In this document: in pieces, positions 13,501 to 22,228 of the stretch
Numbering within the stretch: the stretch's first letter is position 1
Layout of the letters: every line of letters begins with the position of its first letter
DNA from: Madurella fahalii
Lineage: Eukaryota; Ascomycota; Sordariomycetes; Sordariales
Assembly: GCA_029876055.1 (NCBI GenBank)
Contig: CM056874.1
Span: 3,348,001 to 3,412,000 of the forward strand
Direction of reading: 5' to 3'
DNA length: 64,000 bases
Translations under genes and position numbers: made by a program
Notes under the pieces: model-generated
Database searches by the model: none
Told to the model about the DNA's origin: nothing
What the model saw: only the letters and a program-made list of their open reading frames with translations

Positions 13501-15349
13501 GTTCGGCCTTGAGATGCCAGGTGTGGGCTCGGAACAGAATGAGCATTGGAAATAAGCAGGGCTTGCCTGCTCTGTCTTCTTGAGCCTCAGAGTATCGTCA
13601 GCGGCACACGGAATACGGGAAATAAGATCGATTATTTGGCACTGGTCGTCTTCGCCCATCTCAGAAAACCGCTCGCTAGGAGGAAGTTAGCGTGACGTCC
13701 GTCTGGCAATCACAGGTAACAAACATTATGTGGGACTCCAAGTTTTCAACTTGGCTGGACGGATCAGCATCCACCATGCGACACAATCGAGCGGCGATTT
13801 CAAGCAACTCGGATGGCTCATCATTGATTTTCCGGCGTTTGGGCGCCGGGCCTGACAACTGATCATTCCCCGACCGCAGGACCAGTTTTTGAACCTGTTG
13901 GCGCAATGCGCCGTCCACAAACAAAGTAGGTGCAACGTTTTCGTCAAGCGCGACAGCGGATGGGGAGGTCGTTATCAAGCGTAGTAGACGAACACTTCGC
14001 TATTATCGTATCAGAAACGGAGTCCTGGAGGAGGACAGCTCGCTACTTACCCAGACATCAGTGCCAGGCCCGACAATGGGATTCTCTGAGACAAGACGTA
14101 GCGCAGAAGCGAGAAATGCGGAAGCAATGAGCCGCGAGGTAGGCTCGTGATCAGCAGAAGCTTCTGCGAGGTGAATCAAAGCAAGACAGACTACACGTCG
14201 GAGATGTGAGCCATCCTCATCCCCGGCAAGGAGCTGACCGGGTTCTTGAAAGACGTCCGTACAGACCAACGCCAGAGAAGCGTTAGCCTTGTCATGGAGT
14301 ATATTATCTGTCCCGCGTGAGCTAACATGAGCCTTGGCTAGATCAAGGGCGATCTGCACAACGGTAGCCAGGCCAACCTCTAGAGGCACCGGCCAGATCG
14401 CCAAGAGTGAGCTCAGCGGTTGAATGGTGTCCAAAAGCCAGACGAGATTGTGGCCGTAGAAATGAGAAGCCCGAGGCTCATTCTTAGATATTATTGTATT
14501 CTTGAGTATCGTAAAGAGGCTAGTAGCATGTCGGATGGCATGTTCGGCGTCCAGCAAGGTGAAGGAGCAGCCCAAGGATGCAGTATCTGACTGGGCCTCC
14601 AATACGGATTTGGGCGGCAGCCTGATCTCGATCGACGTTTCTCGTGTAGATAAAACGACTGATTTAAGACGGGCGAGAATCACTGGCGAACCAAACAGTC
14701 AGCACCATGGCGCCCTGTGGGACCGGGCGAACTCACCACCCAGGTTTGCTTGAAAGTACTGCATCAAGGACGGCCCCAGATCCCAAAGGGAGGCGTTCTG
14801 TGCAGAGAGCAGTAATATGTCCTGGCACAGACCCTCGATCTCGGCAGATATGGCAAGGCAGCGCCGATGGCCGAGCATGCGGAGCAGCTTGGGCAGGATC
14901 CAGAGCCAGAGGGGCTCCCTGCCCCTTGACAGGAACGCTTTGCCATCTGTGGTGCACTTGAGCACGGTCGGGGTCTCGGTGATGGTGACTCTGAGGAAGT
15001 TGATAGCCTTCAATGCCTCGGCCCGCAGGCGCTCGCCATCCGCAAAAGCATCGTCCAGCTTAAGGCTCTCAAGAAACACGCCGCCGCAAACATAGACCAG
15101 CAAGTGGTTATGCTCGACACGCTCTTCATGGGTCTTGAGGCAGCTCGGGTCATTCTTGACTTTCTCGATGACGGCCGAGAGGCGCTTCAGTTCGGTTGTC
15201 TCGTCGGGCCGCGACGATCTGGAGGAAGCCGAAACGTTCTCGACGAGCTGCGCAGCAAGAGTTGACGGCGGCGGCCCTGCAACTACTAGCGGATTATTAA
15301 AGTCGTACCGGCCTGGCCTGGCCGCTTTGCCATGTGATTCCGAAGCCAT
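7566..15349 (-). CDS. ATR/MEC1: ATR/Mec1/Rad3-family checkpoint kinase
   Basis: Nine exons: 15349-14737, 14682-14051, 13999-13725, 13675-12532, 12480-12232, 12178-10946, 10908-10419, 10356-9876 and 9795-7566; summed, 2448 aa, the usual size of the family (orthologues are called UVSB in Aspergillus and MUS-9 in Neurospora). Most of the protein is HEAT/FAT-type helical repeat. The PI3K-like kinase domain is in the last exon: the ATP-site region includes YGLLIKPKDD, the catalytic loop is GDRHGENVLL near residue 2290, and the metal-binding motif is DFN (HVDFNCLFDKG), as is normal for PIKKs. It ends in the FATC motif AAMYIGWCPFL. ATR senses RPA-coated single-stranded DNA with its partner ATRIP/Ddc2 and signals replication stress. 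Intron 5 uses a GC donor, and intron 8 contains a CA/GT microsatellite. An out-of-frame upstream ATG overlaps the start. Confidence 0.97.
9809..9847. repeat. CA/GT microsatellite inside ATR intron 8
   Basis: Nearly perfect CA dinucleotides on the plus strand (GT on the coding strand) fill the middle of the 80-base intron between exons at 9876 and 9795. The intron keeps its GTATGT donor and CCTAG acceptor. Confidence 0.9.
12179..12231 (-). other. GC-AG intron in ATR
   Basis: The 53-base intron starts CAG/GCATGT and ends TTTCAG. Phase 0 on both sides joins exon 5 (ending CIARPQ) to exon 6 (starting ISACLIS). The only nearby GT donor breaks the frame with every available acceptor, so the non-canonical GC donor is the consistent solution. 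Confidence 0.8.
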
Positions 15350-15362
15350 TTGTCGTCACCAT
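15297..15362 (-). other. Upstream ORF overlapping the ATR start codon
   Basis: An ATG 13 bases upstream of the ATR start, in another frame, opens a 21-codon frame that ends inside the ATR coding sequence. Its context (purine at -3, G at +4) is better than that of the main start, which has C at -3. It matters only if transcription begins upstream of 15362. Confidence 0.5.
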
Positions 15363-15655
15363 GACTAGCAGGGTTCGCCGAAAGCGAAGGTTACAAACGA
15401 TGAGCAGACGCGCGGGCATTTGGAGAAGGCACTGGACGCGCTGACGCGGGGCCCAATCCAGGGTAGCTGCAAGACCGCGAAAACAGGTGAGAGATCGAGT
15501 GAGCGAACCCTAACCCTCCATACAAACATTCTCTCCTGAGCCCCTGAAGCAGGTTAAATCACATGTGATCCAAAGGAATCTGTTAGAATATTCAATCACC
15601 AAGTTACAATAGCCAATACCGCTGCTAGGTCCTACACGGCTAGCCTACAAAACAA
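15350..15655. other. Promoter of ATR and 3' flank of the SRP receptor gene
   Basis: 306 bases between two tandem minus-strand genes. It carries a double telobox (see 15506-15517) and no further reading frame. Confidence 0.6.
15506..15517. promoter_or_regulatory. Telobox-like element upstream of ATR
   Basis: AACCCTAACCCT: two telomeric-type units, 157 bases upstream of the ATR start codon. Such teloboxes are promoter elements bound by Myb-type telobox proteins in yeasts and plants; function here is inferred only. Confidence 0.45.
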
Positions 15656-17822
15656 TTATGTACTACTCAGCAGCTTCTCAACCGCCCATTTGACCGAGAA
15701 ATTCCTCAAATCCGAATAGTGCTGCCCAACGCCGACAAACAAGACGGGCACGTTCGTGGCATGAACGATGCTGACCAGAGTACCGACCATATCCCCGACT
15801 GTATCGCACTTTGAGATGATGAAGCCATCCAACGACCGGCCCGATCCAAAGGCGGCATTGAAATTTCTCGCCTGGGCGACCGAGTCGGTGCCCACAAGTG
15901 CCTAAACACCGAAACAGGTCAGCATTCTCCGCAAAGACATCCTCCAGCCCGGTAGAAATGGCAACCTACCTCACCAACCATCAAAATCTTATCAGGCTGC
16001 GCAAACTTGGCAAACTTCTCCAGCGAGGACATCAGCCGCTGGTCATTGTGCCTGCGGCCGGCGGTATCGATGAGCACCACGTCGAACCCCTCCTGGGTCG
16101 CGTAGGTGACGGCGTCTTTGGCCACGGCTGCCGCGTCCTTGCCGTAACCCTTCTGGAACAGCTCCACCTGCCCTCCCTCGCGCGCCGTCAGCTCCTTGAG
16201 ATTGCGTACGTGCACGCCCAGTTGCTCGACGGCGCCGGACCGGAACGTGTCTCCCGCTGCGATGAGCACCTTGTACTGGTTCTGCAGCAGGAAGAAGCAG
16301 ATCTTGGAGAGGTTGGTCGACTTGCCCACGCCGTTCACTCCGACGATAGACATGACGTAAGGACGGGCCTTGCGGAGCGACGTCGCGGGTGGGGAGGTGA
16401 TGGAGTCGATCTCGCGGAGGAGGTCGAGGGACGAAGTGGGCGTTAGCATTTTTGTCAGAGAGGCTTCCATAGCTTTTTGCACCCTGGAGTTGATGCCTGA
16501 GCAGATGATGGTCAGTGACAATGTTTTTCGGCTTAGGAGGGGACATTGGGGGAGCGCACTCTCAAAATTGGCCGTCTTCACTCCGATGAGCTCCTTCTCA
16601 ACGCCCTCGCACAGCCGCACAGCCGCCTCTCGCGCAACGTTCTTCTTTAGTAAATGCTCCTCCATACCCTTCATAGGCTTCTCCAAATCTTGTTTTGTCA
16701 ACGTCTTGCCACCGACCACGTTTCTGAAAAGCCCGCCGATTGCGCTGAGACTCGATCCGACGAGACCAGACGAAGACTCGGCTCTTGCAGCAGCATTCTT
16801 CTTGGCGTCGGCATCGGCCAGGATGGAATGGACTTCGTCCCCGAGATCCTTGAGCACAAACTTCCCCTTCGCCTTAGAACCCCATGTTGAGGCATCCACC
16901 TCCTCGACGGCCCCCGGCTTCCCACCAGTTTCAGCTTCGCTATCGCTCGTCCGGTTCGGGGCCGAGTAGTCCAGCTGTACATCGTCGTCCTCATCCGCAA
17001 GCCCATCTGCATCCCATTTCCTCCCGCGCTTGACCGTCTTAGCTGGCTTGGCCTTCCGCCCGGGGCCCTCATCGCCTGAAGAGGCTGGTGCTGATTTATT
17101 GTTCTGGCCCTTCCTCGCGCGTCGTGACATCTTGGCTACCGGCCCCGCCTTGGCGACCACGAGATGGGGCGCGCTGGGTGTAGACGGGCGCGAGACGTTG
17201 GGCGTCGCCACGGGAGTAGAATCCGCCGAGGTGTTGCCCTGTGGCTTCTGGTTGTGCGCGAAGATGGGCGGCAACGGTGGCTTGTCTTCTATAGCCTCCG
17301 AGTGCGCGTCATCCCTGATCGCGCGCATATCCGACTTGCCGCCGGTTTGCTCGAGCTCTTGTAGCTGCTGGTCAAAGTACTCGTCGAACTTGACGCACTC
17401 GACAATCGTGGTGTTGGGCTTCGTGAGCTGATCGCCGTAGAGGCTCACAAAGATGGCCTTGATGTTGTCGACAAGCTTATCGATCCAGGACAAGTGCAGA
17501 AGAGAGCGGTAGACAGCCTATCGGAGGGGTGTCAGCGGTGGCGAGTCCAGGCGCAAGCTGGTAGCGCTCCTGGCAGTCAAGTACTCACGACAAAGATGAT
17601 ACCGAGTTCCTTGACGAATGTCCATCGTAGAGTGTGCTGGTCGTGCTTGTACGGCGGATTGGCGGCCGCGGAACCGCCGTCCTTTGCGCCGGCGACAGCG
17701 CTTTTCTCCTCGATGAAGACATCGGTGATGAAGCTGTTGACCACGGACGGGCTGACAGGCGCATACGTCCTGGACCAAAGCACCACTCCGGATGTGGTCA
17801 ATATTTCGAACGTGTCCAGCAT
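15656..17822 (-). CDS. SRP101: Signal recognition particle receptor alpha subunit
   Basis: Four exons: 17822-17589, 17517-16560, 16496-15970 and 15901-15656, 654 aa. Residues 1 to about 130 are the SRX longin-like domain (starts MLDTFEILTTSGVVLWS) that binds the membrane-anchored beta subunit. A charged, low-complexity linker follows. The C-terminal NG GTPase carries G1 GVNGVGKST near residue 450, then GDTFRSGA, DTAGRRHNDQ and SKCD. It docks ribosome-nascent chain-SRP complexes at the ER. Intron 2 (16497-16559) is 63 bases long with no in-frame stop, so its retention would insert 21 residues at the edge of the NG domain; I treat it as an intron because the joined sequence FESINSRVQ restores the expected helix. 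The gene is divergent from YIF1, another early secretory pathway gene. Confidence 0.96.
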
Positions 17823-18251
17823 CTCAAACAGCAGGCCGAGCGTTGGCCTAATTGTGCTCCGTTTAGTGCGGTGCAGGTTCGCTCGGAACAGTTGTTCTTG
17901 TTAAACCTGACACTCACCATTCCAAGGGCTCCATGTCACCACCGATTCGTCGTATCGATAAGGATCGCATTCGGTGATTGGCTTGTTCTTTGGCTGCGTC
18001 ATCCACCGGAGATTAACCGGGCCCCTTGATGCCAAGTCCTCACAGGGGAACAATGACAGCATGGAGAAATTGCTAAAAACACATGTCCCGAAAGAGACCC
18101 AACACGCAGTCCTTCGGCGGCGAGCGGCACTGCCCAGCATCCACCGCAACCCACGATTCTCTCCCGCCGACAACCAACTCGCTTGCCATAACACTTCCTC
18201 CCACCCTCTCCTCACCCCAACTACTCTCTATAGCCTTGCGCTTCGCCCACG
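17823..18251. other. Shared divergent promoter of SRP101 and YIF1
   Basis: 429 bases between two divergent secretory-pathway start codons. No separate gene is seen. Confidence 0.6.
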
Positions 18252-19359
18252 ATGCAGCGAACAACCTACGGACGCTCACCTCCCTTACACCATCCCGTCC
18301 CGCAGCACGTTTCGACGGTTCCCCAGCTCCGATCCCCGCCGCCGCCGACGGCGCAACCGCAAGGCGCCTACGATGGCAGTCCCTATCAGCAACAGCAAGC
18401 GCGCGCGCCGTCGAGCGGCAACAACATGTTTGGGCAGTACGGCAATTTTATCAACGACCCGGCCGCGCAGTTAGCGACGCAGTTTGGACAGACGGCGTTT
18501 AGGCAGGGCCAAGAATATCTAGAGCAGAACGTGAGGCCGGCCGGCAGCCACCACCAATTGCCTCCCCGTCCGTACATGCTGACCAATTGACCTACCACAG
18601 GTAAACCGCTTCATCAAAGTCTCCGCCATCAAGCACTACTTCAACGTAACCAATTTCTACGTAATAAACAAGCTCTTCCTGGTGCTCTTCCCATGGCGGC
18701 ACAAACCGTGGACGCGGCGACAGGCCACGGGCGGGCCTGGAGGGCAGGACGGGTGGTACCTCCCTCCCCGTGACGACATCAACAGCCCGGACATGTACAT
18801 TCCCGTCATGTCGCTTGTGACGTACATCTTCCTGCAGGCGCTCATCTCGGGCCTGCGCGGCCAGTTCCAGCCGGAGTTGTTTGGGTACATTGCGACGACT
18901 GCGATGGTGGTGGTAGTGGTGGAGATCTTGGGTCTGAAACTGGGATGCTACTTGTTGAGCATTTCCAATGAGTCGCTGCTAGATCTGGCAGCGTACTCGG
19001 GTTACAAGTTTGTGGGCGTCATCGTAACCATCAGCATCGCCGAGATTGTCAACGGTGGGAAGGGGACGGGCGGCTGGGTCGGTTGGACCGTGTTCATCTA
19101 CACCTTTCTGGCGAATTCACTCTTCCTGGTATGTTTAACTCCCGCCTGGAGGGGAACCGCATGGCAGCTGACAGATTTGGATTAGATGCGCTCTCTCAAG
19201 TACGTTCTCTTGCCTGAGAGTAACGGCGACAACCGGGGTCCGATGCAGACGATGCATCCGCTCGACTCCCGGGCGAAGAGGAACCAGCGGACACAGTTCC
19301 TGTTCTTCTATTCCTACATTGTGCAGCTGTTCTTCATGTGGATCTTGAGCCGGTCGTAG
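18252..19359 (+). CDS. YIF1: Yif1-family ER-Golgi membrane protein
   Basis: Three exons: 18252-18530, 18601-19128 and 19186-19359, 326 aa. A proline- and glutamine-rich cytosolic N-terminus (residues 1 to about 60) leads into the conserved Yif1 block (FINDPAAQLATQFGQTAF, then VNRFIKVSAIKHYFNVTNFY) and about five hydrophobic segments, ending FMWILSRS. Yif1 partners Yip1 and Ypt GTPases in COPII vesicle fusion between ER and Golgi. The joins are phase 0; intron 1 ends in CTACCACAG. It is transcribed divergently from the SRP receptor gene. Confidence 0.95.
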
Positions 19360-19960
19360 GAATTAGCTTGGCTTTGAGCTGCGTGGTGGACGAGCAGGCA
19401 CAATGGGCGCGCCCTCCGGTGCCGGTTCCTTACCAGGGTCGTGGACCGGAGAGTGTAAAACTAAACAACTGTAATCGGTGTCAGCCAGCGGTATGTGGGA
19501 TAGATATGTATAACAACACGTGTTACGAAACGAAATGATATCTTTAAGCCGACAGCCAAGTGACACTGACGTCTCATGAAGTAGAGATAAGGTAGCTGGG
19601 CGTTACCGGTAGCCCGGCCAAGCACTTGGCTTTTGAACTATAACCGGGAAACGCCTTGTGCTTGTTTCCGATATTGTCTTATTTTTATCGGCTCGACGTT
19701 TCCACTTGATCCTTCCGGCGGCGCTCGCGACCTACTGTCAACCACAGGCCCGGACTGAGGACAGCGTAGCAAGTGGGGCGCAGGCCCGGTTCCTTGCAAG
19801 TGGCTTGTCAATTCCGCCACGGCGAACACCAACTCATAAAAAGGTCGCCTCTCACTCAACCTCATCACCGAATTTCATTCAAAAAAGGAAAGTTAATAGA
19901 AAGGACTTGTTTTGAGTTTGCGCCTGTAAAATCCACCCAACCGAGCAAGACACCTCAACG
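19360..19960. other. Intergenic between YIF1 and the Mpv17-family gene
   Basis: About 600 bases holding the YIF1 3' flank and the promoter of the Mpv17-family gene. No additional gene is supported. Confidence 0.6.
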
Positions 19961-20733
19961 ATGGCGCCCCCTCCCATCGTCACCGCGACGATCCAAACAG
20001 CCATTATCAACGCCCTCTCGGCCGCGCTCGCCCAACTCATCACCGCGCAACAAAACAATGTCTGATCTTACCCCCCCCCCCCCACTAATCCTCCCTTTCT
20101 CCCGCCCTCTAGTCCAACTAACCCACCGCACTCATATATTAGAAACCCTTCCACCCGTCACCGCTCCCCATCTTCCAATTCCTGCTCTTCGGGCTGGTCT
20201 CCACGCCCCCCAACTTCCTCTGGCAGGACTTTCTCGAGAAAACCTTCCCGGCCTACGGCGGCGGGGCGCCGCCTACGCGCGAGGCCGGCGAGGATAAGGC
20301 CGGCGCCGGCGCCGGCACGTCGGCTCAGCCGCGGCTCAACAAGCGCAACACGCTTGCCAAGGCCGTCCTGGACCAGACGGTGGGCGCCGTGGCCAACACG
20401 CTGCTGTACAGCTGCTTCATGCACGGGATCCAGATGGCCATGGCGCATCACCATCATCATCATCATCATCATCAGCTGGGCGGCAGCGCGGGCTGGGACT
20501 GGCTGCTCAGTGACCCCTGGGGCGCGGTCCGGTACGCGGATGTGGACTGGGCTGTGGTGTGGGAGAGGGCGAGGGCCGAGTTTTGGGGCCTGTTGACGGC
20601 CGGGTGGCGGTTCTGGCCGCTTGTGAGCCTGGTGAATTATGTCTTCTTGACGAGTGTCCAGGCGAGGAATTTGGTGGGCGGTTTGGCTGGGTTGGGATGG
20701 GGGGTGTATCTCAGCTTGGCTGCTGGGAAATGA
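19961..20733 (+). CDS. Mpv17/PMP22-family membrane protein
   Basis: Two exons, 19961-20059 and 20143-20733, 229 aa. The family signature is visible: an N-terminal hydrophobic helix, FGLVSTPPNFLWQDFLE, and the C-terminal WRFWPLVSLVNYVFLT followed by a last hydrophobic helix. Members sit in inner mitochondrial or peroxisomal membranes and may form channels; which organelle applies here cannot be told. The intron has the donor GTCTGA, branch CTAAC and acceptor ATTAG, and contains a run of 13 C (20071-20083). An unusual nine-His tract (20446-20472) sits in a loop before the third helix, and a Gly/Ala-rich stretch precedes it. The intron join is less certain than the family assignment because the donor is weak. 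Confidence 0.88.
20446..20472 (+). repeat. CAT/CAC trinucleotide repeat encoding nine His
   Basis: Nine consecutive His codons, mostly CAT, inside the Mpv17-family gene, flanked by ordinary family sequence on both sides (MAMA before, QLGG after). Confidence 0.95.
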
Positions 20734-21587
20734 GGGAGAGGTGTGCTTTCTAAGGCGGTGAGAGGAAATCGAGGACCATGGGCTGCCAGTAGATGTTTTT
20801 CTTGGTGACGGAGCTGATAAAATGAGTCATGGATGATGTACGGAGGTACGTGGTTAGAAGTTGGTTATGGATATTGATGGGATCATTGGGAATTTGGCAG
20901 CGCTCCATGCTTCCGTTGAAGGAATGGGCCAGATGAAGATATCAGAAGCGTCCGGAGTCATCAATAAACCTATACAGGAGTTAAATAATTATAATCAAAC
21001 ATTGGACTTCTTGCTTGCTCGTTCAAAAACCTCCCTTTGCGCCGGAAGATTAGGGAGTCGTTATTCTCTTGAATTGTTTGAACAAGCACCCGCTTTCACG
21101 GGAGAATTTCACTCTAAGCTTTCAAATCCCGTCGTTACCTCGGGCGCATAAGTTTCCTTTCCAGAGCCTATTCGTGTAAGGTCTATCCACGACTGCATCA
21201 CTCCTTATCTCGAATCACAGATTCGGCATCTAGCCTGGAGGTGTTTAGTACCCCACCGTTATGACAATAGCCGAGTATTGTCTAGGTAAACAATGGGGTT
21301 CATCTAAGTTATAACCGAATCACATATCGGATAACACTAACACTCTTCATCACACTCACGCATCACGTTGACCCGGGCAAATCAGAGAAAACGACACATT
21401 GCAATTCATCTATCCCAAGCCAGTCCTCTTACACGAAAGCCTCTGCCCACTACCTAAACTGACGACATAGCTCACCAAACCCCCAGCCCCACACAAAAAC
21501 CAAGAGCGCAGCAAAGAACGACACATGGTATATTGTACTAAACAAGAGCAGGACAACTCCTCCAAGCAAGCACCCGCGGTACAGGTG

Positions 21588-21616
21588 CAGCATCAGCATC
21601 AGCATCAGCATCAGCA
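21588..21616. repeat. CATCAG hexanucleotide repeat
   Basis: About five tandem CATCAG units in the convergent intergenic region downstream of the Tea1-like gene. Confidence 0.85.
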
Positions 21617-22104
21617 ACATCCAGGGCAAACAAAATAACCGGAGGAAAGGAGAAAGAGGAAAGAAAAGATAAGAAACGAAAGAGCGGATTGAACGAGAAT
21701 CCAACCCTTTTTAGCCCTTCCTTCTCATCCCATCCATCATTCCCCGCTTTCCCAACTCTTATTTTCCCCCCCCATCTTCCATATTCAAACCATCAATAAC
21801 ATAAAGGACATCTCCAGCCTATATACTGCAACAGCAAGCCAATAACAAGCACTATTACCGCGCAAGCGCGCCACCGTTGCCCAGCCACCCAAGGTAGGCC
21901 GGAACTGCACTGCAAGCGAGTGTGAAAAGAAAGGAATTGAAAAAGAGTGGAGGAGACGAGAGACGGCGGATAGAACCAGCCCACTCGTGACCCATGAGGG
22001 TAACTCGATTCAGCCAGGACCAACAATCGAAGAAGATGAAGCAGGAGTCAAAGAAAGAGAAAACCAAAGTAAAGAAGCGGGCCGCGCCAGGTCAAAACCG
22101 GAGG

Positions 22105-22128
22105 AAAAAAAAAAAAAAAAAAAAAAAA
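22105..22128. repeat. A24 homopolymer run
   Basis: Twenty-four consecutive A on the plus strand, about 100 bases beyond the stop codon of the minus-strand Tea1-like gene (a T24 run in its probable 3' UTR). No target-site duplication or retrocopy was seen beside it. Confidence 0.9.
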
Positions 22129-22228
22129 GACACCCCCCCGACCATATTACAATTCAGTGTATTTACCACCTCATCTCTCATCCCCCCGATACAGTAGGAG
22201 AGCAGCAAAAAAGAAAAAAAAACCCATC

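Larger units (their letters stand above)
20734..22228. other. Convergent 3' flanks; simple repeats only
   Basis: 1.5 kb between two convergent genes. It contains five tandem CATCAG hexamers near 21588-21616 and a 24-base A run at 22105-22128. Short open frames show no coding character. Confidence 0.6.

Noticed and set aside
15506..15517. Telomere end
   Set aside because: Only two units, inside a promoter between two genes; a telomere would be a long array at a sequence end.
20446..20472. His9 tract as expression-vector contamination
   Set aside because: It is flanked by intact Mpv17-family sequence in an intron-containing fungal gene, with no vector sequence.
22105..22128. Poly(A) tail of a retrotransposed copy
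   Set aside because: No retrocopy, target-site duplication or coding relic lies beside it; it is treated as a simple homopolymer.
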